Made by a program: the position numbers and the translations under genes. The notes below the pieces were generated by a model. That model had not been told where the DNA came from, searched no databases, and saw only the letters and a list, made by a program, of their open reading frames with translations. 64,000 nucleotides of DNA from Bacteroidota bacterium (lineage in GTDB: Bacteria > Bacteroidota > Bacteroidia > Flavobacteriales_E > Vicingaceae): NCBI GenBank assembly GCA_016183805.1, contig JACPDX010000027.1:62001-126000 (forward strand). The letters are read 5' to 3'. Of the stretch, positions 1 through 9,192 are shown in pieces; position 1 is the first letter of the stretch, and each line of letters opens with the position of its first letter.

Positions 1-1602
1 AATAAAAGGCAATAAATCTATTTGATGATATTTATTTAGATGCGTTGCCCCGGGGTGGTCTTGATGTCCGGTCATGCCAATAGTTCTGTTATCGAAAATT
101 ATAACCAGAATATTAGCTTTGGTATAAATGGCATTTAATAAAGAAGTGACTCCCGAATGAAAAAATGTTCCATCGCCCAACATAGCAACCGTTTTATTGC
201 TTTGGTTGGAAGTGCTAAATGCCTTAGAAAGTCCTTGTGCCATAGAAACACTCATGCCCATGTGGTTGATGGTATCAATCATTTTAAGCGGTGGCAAAGC
301 TCCTAAACCGTTACATCCAATATCACCACAAAGTATTACATCGGGAATATTTCTGGGAACAGCTAATTTCAATGCATAAAATGTTGCACGGTGGGGGCAT
401 CCTGCACACAAAGTTGGTGGACGTTGTGGTAAGTCTTTTAGAATATTTTCTGCATTTTTTATTGATACATTTTTATTTTTTAAGGTTTTGTCTTTTGTGA
501 AATCGAGTAATGTTTTTTCAATGCTATCTAATGAAAATTCTCCTGTTGGAATCAAGGTGGAGAAACCTTTCCCGAAAATAGCAGTTTTAATTTTATTTTC
601 TTGAGCAACAATCCTCACATCATTTTCGATGATAGGATCTAACTCTTCAATTACTATTATTTTCTTTAAAGGAAGGTTTAAAAATTCTAAAACAATATTA
701 GTTGGAAATGGACAAATTAAACCAAGGTTAAGTATAGAATAATTGTTTTTTGAAGCAGAACGCTCCAGTATTTCTTTTACATAAACTGTTGTAACTCCAC
801 TGGTAATAATTCCGATTTTAGCATTTTGATGATGTATAATTTGGTTGTATTTCACCCCATGTTCGTTAATAAAATCGGAACGAAGTTTATTTAAAAGTTT
901 AGCATGTGCTGCGGATGTTTTTGCAGGAATGTTGATGTGTTCCGGGATTCTTTCGAATGAAGCTTCATTATTTTTTTTCGATAATTTTCCGTAGTTGATA
1001 ACACCTCGTGTATGCGAAACCCGAGTGGTAAGACGAACAATAACCGGAAGTTTTAATTGTGCTGAAAGTAAAAAAGCCGATTTGGTTTGTTCCAAACTTT
1101 CCTCTGGAGTAGCAGGATTAAAAATTGGAACCGAAGCCATTTTTCCCCAATAACGAGAATCCTGTTCGTTGGAACTGGAATGACAGCCAGGGTCATCACA
1201 AACAACAATTACTAAAGGAGCAACAATGGTTTGATAAGTAATGCTCATGAGTGCATCGCAGGCTACATTCATGCCTACGTTTTTCATTACACACAGTGCA
1301 CTTTTATTGCCTATGGAATAAGCAATGGCTTTTTCTAATGCAATTTTTTCGTTGATGCTGTATTCAAAATATATTTTAATGGCGGTTTGTTGAGGATATT
1401 TTTCCTCGTTTTCTTTTCTGTTTTGAAAAGAATTAACATGAGAAAAAACTTCTGAAATTTCGGTAGAGGGTGTGCCGGGATAAGAAAAAACGCCATCAAC
1501 ATTTGCTTCAATGGCACCTCTAGCAACAGCCACATTGCCCATTTCACAAACCTTAAGTGGTGCTGAATAAGAAGTTAATATGTCGATTGTTTTTCTTATC
1601 AT
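1..1602 (-). CDS. iorA: Indolepyruvate:ferredoxin oxidoreductase alpha subunit-like (IorA), C-terminus truncated by window edge
   Basis: Manual minus-strand translation from ATG at 1602-1600 (MIRKTIDILTS...) stays open to position 1. Contains YPGTPSTE-like, RPPTLCAGCPHRATFYALK and GDIGCNGLGALPPLKMIDTINHMGMSVSMAQG TPP-binding motifs typical of IorA. Absent from the ORF track because it runs off the edge. Confidence 0.88.
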   Translation of the reverse strand, partial: MIRKTIDILTSYSAPLKVCEMGNVAVARGAIEANVDGVFSYPGTPSTEISEVFSHVNSFQNRKENEEKYPQQTAIKIYFEYSINEKIALEKAIAYSIGNKSALCVMKNVGMNVACDALMSITYQTIVAPLVIVVCDDPGCHSSSNEQDSRYWGKMASVPIFNPATPEESLEQTKSAFLLSAQLKLPVIVRLTTRVSHTRGVINYGKLSKKNNEASFERIPEHINIPAKTSAAHAKLLNKLRSDFINEHGVKYNQIIHHQNAKIGIITSGVTTVYVKEILERSASKNNYSILNLGLICPFPTNIVLEFLNLPLKKIIVIEELDPIIENDVRIVAQENKIKTAIFGKGFSTLIPTGEFSLDSIEKTLLDFTKDKTLKNKNVSIKNAENILKDLPQRPPTLCAGCPHRATFYALKLAVPRNIPDVILCGDIGCNGLGALPPLKMIDTINHMGMSVSMAQGLSKAFSTSNQSNKTVAMLGDGTFFHSGVTSLLNAIYTKANILVIIFDNRTIGMTGHQDHPGATHLNKYHQIDLLPFI

Positions 1603-2795
1603 TAAATTATTTTTTCGGCTACCATTTTTTCTATTTCCTTTTCGGTAATTCCAATTTGTTGATATACTTTATTGTTTTGTTCTCCTAATCGTGGTGGACA
1701 ATTCAACGAAAAATTATTTTTTTCAAGAAATGCTGTATTGTATGATGGAGGAGAAAGTTTCACTTCTTTACCGTTCGGAATTGTTGTTCTCATCATACAA
1801 GCATCTATAAATGGTAATGCGGCAACTTCTTTAACTGTATTTACGGGAGCTGCTGATAGATTTAAGGAAATGCATAACTCGAAAAATTCTTTGGTGCTAT
1901 AGTTTTTACTTAATTCTCCTATTTCTTTATAAATGTTTTCTTTTTCCTTCATTCTTCCCTCGTTAGTTTTTCGATTTTCCGAAAAAAGTTTTTCAAACCC
2001 TTTGTGAGAAACAAATTTGTGCCATTGTAAATCGTTGCCTATTGCCAAATAGAGATAACCATCTTTTGTCGGATAAGCGTTACAAGGAATAAAACTTCGG
2101 TGTTCGTTGCCACTTCTGGTAAATAACTCACTATCGTTTTTTACAAAATTCAGTTGTGGTAAAGCTGTCATTAACCAACTTGCAGCACATTGTGCCATTG
2201 AAATGTGAATTTCTTTGTTGGTATTATTCTCCAACAGGGCAAGAACTACTTGTGTAAAAGCCTCATCGCCCGCTTTTAAATCAATTATTGGAATGCCGCA
2301 AGGAACAGGTAAGCCATCAGGTTCTCCTGTAAGATAAGTAAAACCCATCATGGCTTGTAAAGCTGGATCGTAGCCTGCCCTTTCGGGATAATCTGGACCC
2401 ATCGCTGAAATTCCGCACCAAATTAAATCAGGATTTGCTTCTTTTAATGTTTCGTAATCAATGCCTAGTTGTTTGTAGCGTTTAGGTAAGGTGTTGCACA
2501 TAAATACATCAACATTCAACTCCTTAATTAATTTTTTTAATAACTCTTGTCCTTCCTTTTTTTTCAGATTAATGGTGATGGCTTCTTTACCGGTGTTTGG
2601 TGCAATATAATATGAATGTAAATCGCTAAAACCTAAATCGGCACCAATGTATCGGTTTGGGTCTCCAGCGTTTTCGCCATCTTCTGCAGGAGATTCAATA
2701 CGAATTACACGCCAACCTAATTGTACAAAACGTTGTGTTGCATAAGGTAATGCAAGTGCTTGTTCGAGGGATAATATGGTTTTTAATTTAGTCAT
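1602..2795 (-). CDS. Class III (CaiB/BaiF/Frc family) CoA-transferase
   Basis: 397 aa; family fold with GIPIIDLKAGDEAF (catalytic Asp region) and N-terminal RVIRIESP motif. Stop overlaps iorA start (TAATG). Confidence 0.88.
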   Translation of the reverse strand: MTKLKTILSLEQALALPYATQRFVQLGWRVIRIESPAEDGENAGDPNRYIGADLGFSDLHSYYIAPNTGKEAITINLKKKEGQELLKKLIKELNVDVFMCNTLPKRYKQLGIDYETLKEANPDLIWCGISAMGPDYPERAGYDPALQAMMGFTYLTGEPDGLPVPCGIPIIDLKAGDEAFTQVVLALLENNTNKEIHISMAQCAASWLMTALPQLNFVKNDSELFTRSGNEHRSFIPCNAYPTKDGYLYLAIGNDLQWHKFVSHKGFEKLFSENRKTNEGRMKEKENIYKEIGELSKNYSTKEFFELCISLNLSAAPVNTVKEVAALPFIDACMMRTTIPNGKEVKLSPPSYNTAFLEKNNFSLNCPPRLGEQNNKVYQQIGITEKEIEKMVAEKII

Positions 2796-2837
2796 TGGTT
2801 ATTAGAAATTGGTCATTGGTTGTTAGTCATTGGTTAT

Positions 2838-2859
2838 TAGTCATTAGAAATTAGTCATT
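2838..2859. repeat. Left arm of imperfect inverted repeat flanking the four-helix bundle ORF
   Basis: tagtcattagaaattagtcatt; reverse complement of 3230-3251 with 20/22 identity by eye. Confidence 0.75.
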
Positions 2860-2864
2860 TGTTA

Positions 2865-3224
2865 TTAATTTGTTTTTTCTCCAATTGATTTAATATAACT
2901 GTTTAACATTTTTCCTATTAGATTAATATCTTCGGTCAACTTTAAGTACTCCTCGTCATTCATTAAATTTCTATTCTTAGCTTTTCTAATCCATGTTTTT
3001 GTTTCATAAAGTGACCCTCTGGAAAAATAAGTGAAATTCTTAGCATCTTTATAATGAAATCGACCAAACCCTTCGCTTAAATTTGCTGCAACTGAATCAA
3101 CAGATCTCATTAATTGTTTTCCGATAGTATCTTTCGAAAAATAATCCCATTTTTCAACAATTAACCAAACGCTTTCTCCAATCTCCATTGATAATTCATA
3201 TACTTTTAATTCCTCTAATTTCAT
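2865..3224 (-). CDS. Four-helix bundle (S23 / 23S rRNA intervening-sequence protein family)
   Basis: 119 aa; LKVYELSMEIGESVW, SVDSVAANLSEGFGR, GSLYETKTWIRKA motifs typical of TIGR02436-type proteins. Confidence 0.88.
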   Translation of the reverse strand: MKLEELKVYELSMEIGESVWLIVEKWDYFSKDTIGKQLMRSVDSVAANLSEGFGRFHYKDAKNFTYFSRGSLYETKTWIRKAKNRNLMNDEEYLKLTEDINLIGKMLNSYIKSIGEKTN

Positions 3225-3229
3225 TTCCT

Positions 3230-3251
3230 AATGACCAGTTTCTAATGACTA
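3230..3251. repeat. Right arm of imperfect inverted repeat flanking the four-helix bundle ORF
   Basis: aatgaccagtttctaatgacta; reverse complement tagtcattagaaactggtcatt. Confidence 0.75.
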
Positions 3252-3253
3252 TT

Positions 3254-4879
3254 TTAAAAAAATATCGGTTCTTCAAATTCACCATAAACGTCTTTCATTA
3301 CTTGAACAATTTCTCCAACAGTGGCGTATTCTTTTACTGCTTCAATAATTGAAGGCATTAAGTTTTTATCTTCTTTTGCATCCTTTCTAATGGTTTCTAG
3401 TTTTTGTTTTACCAACTCATTGTTTCTTGATGCTTTAATTCGTTTTAATTTTTCTACCTGTTTATCGGCAGCCTCTTGGTTGTAAGGATGAAATTCAACG
3501 GGTTTGCTTTCTTCTTCTCTGGTAAAAATATTTACGCCTACTTTATCCACTTTTCCAGTTTGCATTCCCATTTCACGTATGTAAGCTTGTTTAGAAACAG
3601 ATTCTTGAATTTTTCCTGTTGCAACAGCATTCACAATTCCGCCCCATTTATCCACCGTTTTCATTTCCTTTTTAATTTCTTCTTCAAATTTATCGGTTAA
3701 TGCTTCTACATAATAAGAACCACCAAGTGGGTCAACGGTATCGCAAATTCCCATTTCATGAATCATAATTTGCATGGTTCTTAAGGAAATTTCAGCCGAG
3801 TGTTCAGTAGGAATGGTGTAGGCTTCATCATAACTACATAGTGCCATCGTTTGAGTTCCGGATAAAGCACTAATTAATGCGTAATAAGCACTTCGAACAA
3901 TGTTATTTTCTGGTTGCTCTTTGGTTAAACCTCCACCACCGCCACCGGCAATCATTCTTAACCAACAAGAATCATCATTTTTGGCTAAATATTCTTCACG
4001 AATTATTTTTGCCCAAAGCCTTCTTCCGCCTCTAAACTTGGCAATTTGTTCAAATAAATTTCCATAAATATCGAAGTTAAATGATAGTCGAGAAGCAAAA
4101 TCATCAATGTCAATTCTTCTGCTTAATGCTCCGTCGGTATATGCTTTGGCGATACAAAAAGCATAAGCCATTTCTTGAATGGGGTTGGCTCCACTTTCTC
4201 TGATGTGATATCCGCAAACGCTCACCGGGCTATATTTTGGAACATGCTGAGCACAATATTCAATAGTATCTACCACCAATTTCACCGATTTATCAACTGG
4301 AAAAATCCAAGTTCCACGACCAATAAATTCTTTTAAAATATCATTTTGTGCAGTTCCTCTTAATTTACTGATGTCGTAACCAGCTTTTTCTGCCATTGCA
4401 ATATACATCGCAATTGCAATTATTGCTGAGCCGTTGATGGTTAATGAAACGGTAATCTTGTCTAAATCAATGTTCTTAAAAGCAATTTCGAAGTCATCTA
4501 AAGTATCCACCGTCATTCCAACACGACCAACTTCTCCCATCGCTTTTGGGTCGTCAGAATCTAATCCACATTGAGTTGGCAAATCAAAAGCAACATTTAA
4601 CCCTGATTGACCGTTGGCAATTAAAAATTGGAATCTTTCGTTAGTTTCTTCCGGCGATGCAAATCCAGCATACTGACGAATAGTAAATGGTCGTTTACGA
4701 TACATGGTATTGTGAATACCTCTGGTAAAAGGATATTCACCGGGCATTTCGTGTTTGCTGTTCGAATTTTCTACATCTTCAGCAGTATAAATAGGATTTA
4801 CTTCAATGCCCGATTCAAGGTAAACTTTCTTTACCCCTAAATCTTCGGCCGTATGTTTTATTTTATTTTTTGTGTTCAT
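3254..4879 (-). CDS. B12-dependent acyl-CoA mutase, large (TIM-barrel) subunit; methylmalonyl-CoA mutase family
   Basis: 541 aa; TIRQYAGF, AFDLPTQCGLDSDD, GTAQNDILKEFIGRGTWIFP, SVCGYHIRESGANP. Lacks the B12 domain, which is in the adjacent ORF. Confidence 0.93.
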   Translation of the reverse strand: MNTKNKIKHTAEDLGVKKVYLESGIEVNPIYTAEDVENSNSKHEMPGEYPFTRGIHNTMYRKRPFTIRQYAGFASPEETNERFQFLIANGQSGLNVAFDLPTQCGLDSDDPKAMGEVGRVGMTVDTLDDFEIAFKNIDLDKITVSLTINGSAIIAIAMYIAMAEKAGYDISKLRGTAQNDILKEFIGRGTWIFPVDKSVKLVVDTIEYCAQHVPKYSPVSVCGYHIRESGANPIQEMAYAFCIAKAYTDGALSRRIDIDDFASRLSFNFDIYGNLFEQIAKFRGGRRLWAKIIREEYLAKNDDSCWLRMIAGGGGGGLTKEQPENNIVRSAYYALISALSGTQTMALCSYDEAYTIPTEHSAEISLRTMQIMIHEMGICDTVDPLGGSYYVEALTDKFEEEIKKEMKTVDKWGGIVNAVATGKIQESVSKQAYIREMGMQTGKVDKVGVNIFTREEESKPVEFHPYNQEAADKQVEKLKRIKASRNNELVKQKLETIRKDAKEDKNLMPSIIEAVKEYATVGEIVQVMKDVYGEFEEPIFF

Positions 4880-4903
4880 TTGTTTAGAGTTTCGTGTTTA
4901 GAG

Positions 4904-5323
4904 TTATTTGTTTCGCTCCACTACGAAAGCCCCTCCTTTGGAGGGGTTGGGGAGGCTTTCTTTAAAATAATTAACTACATCAACCACTTTTGTGCTTGTT
5001 GGAAAAGCTTTTGAAGCACCTATGGCTTCTAATTTTTCGACATCCAACGGAGGAACATTACCTCCAACAAACCAAGGAATAGTCAGTTTTTTTTCATCCA
5101 TTACTTCTTTCATTTTCTGAGCTAGAAAAATATGTGTACCGGAAAGAATCGACAATCCAATAACATCAACTTTATTATCTATTGCCATTTGAACAATCTC
5201 CTCAATGGTTTTTCTCAAACCTGTATAAACTACTTCAAAGCCGGCATCAATTAAGCCGTGAGCAAGCACTTTAACTCCTACATCATGTCCGTCTAATCCT
5301 GGTTTACTTAATAATACTTTCAT
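4904..5323 (-). CDS. B12-binding small subunit of acyl-CoA mutase
   Basis: 139 aa; KPGLDGHDVGVKVLA (DxHxxG), GLSILSGTH, WFVGGNVP cobalamin-binding motifs. Confidence 0.93.
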   Translation of the reverse strand: MKVLLSKPGLDGHDVGVKVLAHGLIDAGFEVVYTGLRKTIEEIVQMAIDNKVDVIGLSILSGTHIFLAQKMKEVMDEKKLTIPWFVGGNVPPLDVEKLEAIGASKAFPTSTKVVDVVNYFKESLPNPSKGGAFVVERNK

Positions 5324-5348
5324 TTATCTAGTTATTAGTTTATAGTCG

Positions 5349-6536
5349 CTAGTTTTCATTATTTAATACAATTACTGAAGCAATTGCTCCTGGTCCACCA
5401 ATGTTGTGAGAAAGACCTTTTTTTGCTCCTTTTACTTGTCTATCTCCGGCATTTCCTCTGAGATGATTGGCAATTTCTACCACCATTCTTATTCCCGTTG
5501 AACCAACTGGATGCCCACAAGAAAGTAATCCTCCACTCACATTTACCGGAATTTGTCCTCCTAACTGAGTTGCTTTTCCTCGTATCATGTCTTTCGATTC
5601 ACCGGGTTTACATAAACCCAAATCTTCATAAGTCAACAATTCCACTATCGAAAAACAATCATGAACTTCTACCAAATCAATTTCATCAATTGGTTTGGTA
5701 ATTCCTGCTTGTTTATAAGCAATAGCCGCAGCATCTTTTGTAGCTTGAAAAGAAAGAAAATCGTGGTAGGGATCAAAAAATGGCAAATCCCAACCCGTAG
5801 AAACTGACAAACCTATTCCGTCAATATAAATCGGATGATGTTTGTTTTTATCCACATCTTCTGCACGAACCATTATCACGCAAGCTGCACCATCAGTTGT
5901 CGGACAACTATCTAAAACAGTAAGCGGGTTGGCAACCATTGGTGATTTCATCACTTCTTCGAGTGTACAAGGTTTACGATAAAACGCTTTTTCATTCATG
6001 GAACCATGTAAATGATTTTTCACAGAAACATTTGAAATATCTTCTCTGGTTATTCCATATTCTTTCATCATTCGGTTGGCATAAACAGCAAATGTGCCTG
6101 CAGCGGTGAACCCTTTTTGTAAAAATGGATGTCCGTATTCCACCATCATTTTAACGATGCTATCCTGTGGCTGACGATCACGAAGTTTTTCGACTCCCAA
6201 CGCCATTGCTACATCACATTCTCCTGCACGTAATGCGTTAACAGCATTTCGAATGGCATCAGCACCTGAAGCACAAAAATTGGAAACCCGTGTTACAGGA
6301 ATATTGTACAAAGAAAGTGGCTCAGACAAGTCCATTCCGCTTCTGCCTTTAAAAACGCCAATCTCAGGGAAAGCAGTTGAAAGCCAAGCCGCACCAATTT
6401 CATCCATCGAAATTTGTGCATCGTTTACCGCTTGTTTTGCCGCATCACGCACCAAATCATCGTAACTCTGATGAAACAATTCACCAAACTTGGTAACACC
6501 TATACCTATAATTGCTATATCGTTTTGTTTTTTCAT
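5349..6536 (-). CDS. Thiolase family (SCP-x type) acyl-CoA acetyltransferase
   Basis: 395 aa; NFCASGADAIRNA nucleophile region, VEVHDCFSIVEL, GGLLSCGHPVGSTG, NIGGPGA. Confidence 0.9.
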   Translation of the reverse strand: MKKQNDIAIIGIGVTKFGELFHQSYDDLVRDAAKQAVNDAQISMDEIGAAWLSTAFPEIGVFKGRSGMDLSEPLSLYNIPVTRVSNFCASGADAIRNAVNALRAGECDVAMALGVEKLRDRQPQDSIVKMMVEYGHPFLQKGFTAAGTFAVYANRMMKEYGITREDISNVSVKNHLHGSMNEKAFYRKPCTLEEVMKSPMVANPLTVLDSCPTTDGAACVIMVRAEDVDKNKHHPIYIDGIGLSVSTGWDLPFFDPYHDFLSFQATKDAAAIAYKQAGITKPIDEIDLVEVHDCFSIVELLTYEDLGLCKPGESKDMIRGKATQLGGQIPVNVSGGLLSCGHPVGSTGIRMVVEIANHLRGNAGDRQVKGAKKGLSHNIGGPGAIASVIVLNNEN

Positions 6537-7909
6537 AATGGTATTGCTTTCCAGAAATAATTTGGTTTTGCGTCGTTTTCAATCATTTTTCTTAGAACTA
6601 ATTTCACTTTTGAGCCGATTTCAATTTTATTGTTTTCTAGATACATCGTGTCTGTTTGTTGAACAGTAACTCTTCCGCCACCATCTAAATCAATTACCAA
6701 CATGTGAATAGGAGGGAAGGAACTTGGAAAATAATGTTCACTTGTTAAAGTATAAACTGTTCCTTGTTTTGACAATTGAAATTCTGAAAATTTATCTGTT
6801 TTACATTTTTTACAACGGGTAGATTTCAGGTAATAAATTGTTCCACAACTATCACACTTCAAACCTTTCAAGTATTGCAAAGTGTCTTTCTCTCGTTCCT
6901 GCATCATTTCTGACGAGAACATTTCTTTGGTTTCGTAGTTTGCTGAGTTGTAATTTCCTGCCTTTCGGAGCAATAAATAATCTTGGTACGAAGTGATAAA
7001 TTCAACATTTTCTAGTTGGTTTTGTACTACTTTTTCTTGAATGGTGCTTTGTTTTTTTATTTCAAAAAAGTTAGTTCCGTTCGTGTAATCAGCTAACAAA
7101 ATATTCTTTTTTTCGTTTTCAATTTCATTTACTAATAGAAGCAAAGCATGAGCAGCACCAGTATTACCAATTTTGGATGTAAGCGTATCTTTTGCAAAAT
7201 GAGTTTCTTCAAAACCTGTTTTTGCAAAAATTCCTCCAGCGATTCGAGCATAAAGTGAATTTAGAATGACTGCATCATAAGCTTTTGGATTGGTTATAAA
7301 ATTCTTTAAAGAGGCTGTTAAATTGGTTTTAAAGCCTGCATCACGACTAAATCGTGGGTCGTATTGAATGGTATTTCCTTTGTAAGAAAATTCTTCGGCA
7401 AGTGAAGAACTGTATGATTTTGCTGCTGTAATTTCTGCAATCCCTTTTTCATTGCTTAATAATATTGCACAAGCACCATGACCGAAAGGAGTCGAAAGCT
7501 CTTTTCCGATAGCAGGAAAATGAACATCAGCGGTAACAACTAATATATTTTTGTATTCCCCTGAATCAATTAAGGTATTTGCTAATAACAATGCATCAGT
7601 TCCACTTCGAGTTGAGTTGGTAAAATCAAGAGCTAAAATTCCCTGCGGAAGATTTAATAAATCTGCCAAAAAAGAAGCATGATAGCGATTTTTAAAAACC
7701 GGGGTTGATGTTGCAAATAGGACACCATCCAGTTTAGAGTTTAATGTTTCAAGTTTCAAGTTTGCCGCTGCTTGAAAAGCAAGAGTAATTAAATCTTCAT
7801 CAGCAAAACAAATAGAATGTTGACCATTTCTTCCCAATCTTGGATGCAGAGAATTATCAGTAATTCTGAATCTTGGTATCGCTATATTGTAATCTTTTAT
7901 AAATGACAT
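6533..7909 (-). CDS. HMG-CoA synthase-like thiolase-fold domain fused to DUF35/OB-fold zinc-ribbon domain
   Basis: ORF track starts at 7945; MSFIKDYNIAIPRFRI at 7909 is the more likely start. C-terminal CDSCGTIYYLKSTRCKKC zinc ribbon followed by an OB fold. Confidence 0.82.
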   Translation of the reverse strand: MSFIKDYNIAIPRFRITDNSLHPRLGRNGQHSICFADEDLITLAFQAAANLKLETLNSKLDGVLFATSTPVFKNRYHASFLADLLNLPQGILALDFTNSTRSGTDALLLANTLIDSGEYKNILVVTADVHFPAIGKELSTPFGHGACAILLSNEKGIAEITAAKSYSSSLAEEFSYKGNTIQYDPRFSRDAGFKTNLTASLKNFITNPKAYDAVILNSLYARIAGGIFAKTGFEETHFAKDTLTSKIGNTGAAHALLLLVNEIENEKKNILLADYTNGTNFFEIKKQSTIQEKVVQNQLENVEFITSYQDYLLLRKAGNYNSANYETKEMFSSEMMQEREKDTLQYLKGLKCDSCGTIYYLKSTRCKKCKTDKFSEFQLSKQGTVYTLTSEHYFPSSFPPIHMLVIDLDGGGRVTVQQTDTMYLENNKIEIGSKVKLVLRKMIENDAKPNYFWKAIPL

Positions 7910-7971
7910 ATTTCTGTTTTTTATTTTGAGTTTTATAAACTTCAAACTCTAAACTCTAAACTTTTTTTAAC

Positions 7972-9099
7972 TCATAATCCAAGTTCTCTTCCAATGTTAT
8001 TTTTAAGTATTTCTGAAGTTCCTCCGCCAATCAACGTAAATCTAGCATCACGTAAGTACCGTTGTAACGAATATTCTGTTGCATAACCATAAGATGCTAA
8101 AACTCTTGAGGCTTGGTCGCAAATGGAGTTGGCACATTCCGATGCGTACAATTTTGCAATCATTGATTCTTTGTGTCTTGGCAAGTTGTTGTCGCTTAAA
8201 TAAGCAGCATAAAACACATAATGTTTGGCGGTTTGTAATTGAACTTCCATGTCAGCAAACTTCATTTGAATGGCTTGAAATTTTCCAATGGGTTTTCCAA
8301 ACTGAACACGTTCTTTGGCATATTTTAGTGCATCTTCGAAAGCTGCTGTTGCAACGCCAATCGAAAGTGCTGCTGTCATGATTCTGATTTCTGCCAATAT
8401 TTCCATTAAACAGTTGGTGCCACCACCAATTTCACCCAATAAATAATTTTTTGGTAAGCTAACATTATCAAAAGCAACTTCGCTGGTAACCGAACCACAA
8501 GCACCTAATTTGTTGATTTTTTTTCCAACTGTAACACCTTTTAAATTTGATGGAACAAAAAATATTGATAATTTTTCGTGATTATCAGTTTTTGCTAAAA
8601 CTGTAAAAAAATTGGCAATCGGTGCGGAAGTAACCCATGTTTTTTGTCCGCTTAACAAAAAATGGCCGTCTTTTACCAAAACTTTGGTTTGTATCGCAAA
8701 TAAATCACTTCCGGCATTGGGTTCAGTCATACAAATTGCCCCAATTTCTTCCCCTTTTAAAGCAGCTTCAAAATGTTTTTTAACCTCCTCGTCACCAAAT
8801 CGAAATAAAAAATAAGTTGCCATTAACGATTGCATGGTACAAGCTGCAGCAAGAGACATAGAGCCACGAGAAAGTTCAATAACTGCCAAACAGTAGGAAA
8901 GAATATCCATGTTAGTTCCTCCAACACTTTCCGGGTAACGCATTCCGAAAAAACCTAAATCACCAACTTCTTTAAAAAGTTCGGTTGGAAACTCAGCATT
9001 TTCATCAATGGCTGCTGCTTGAGGCATAACTCTTCTATCAACAAAATCCTTAAAAGTTTGTTGAACTGATTTTTGTATGTCGTTTAGTTCAAAATCCAT
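7972..9099 (-). CDS. Acyl-CoA dehydrogenase
   Basis: 375 aa; AICMTEPNAGSD, GQKTWVTSAP, RVQFGKPIGKFQAIQ, YLRDARFTLIGGGTSEI. Confidence 0.92.
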   Translation of the reverse strand: MDFELNDIQKSVQQTFKDFVDRRVMPQAAAIDENAEFPTELFKEVGDLGFFGMRYPESVGGTNMDILSYCLAVIELSRGSMSLAAACTMQSLMATYFLFRFGDEEVKKHFEAALKGEEIGAICMTEPNAGSDLFAIQTKVLVKDGHFLLSGQKTWVTSAPIANFFTVLAKTDNHEKLSIFFVPSNLKGVTVGKKINKLGACGSVTSEVAFDNVSLPKNYLLGEIGGGTNCLMEILAEIRIMTAALSIGVATAAFEDALKYAKERVQFGKPIGKFQAIQMKFADMEVQLQTAKHYVFYAAYLSDNNLPRHKESMIAKLYASECANSICDQASRVLASYGYATEYSLQRYLRDARFTLIGGGTSEILKNNIGRELGL

Positions 9100-9192
9100 T
9101 TTACTAGTTTAGAGTTTTGAGTTTACTGTTTCGAGTTTTGTCTAATTCAAATTTTTTAACTATTGCCATAACTCTAAACCTTAAACTCTTAA

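Noticed and set aside
197-500. Plus-strand ORFs of 60-69 aa at the left edge
   Set aside because: They are antisense to the iorA reading frame, which has clear TPP-enzyme motifs.
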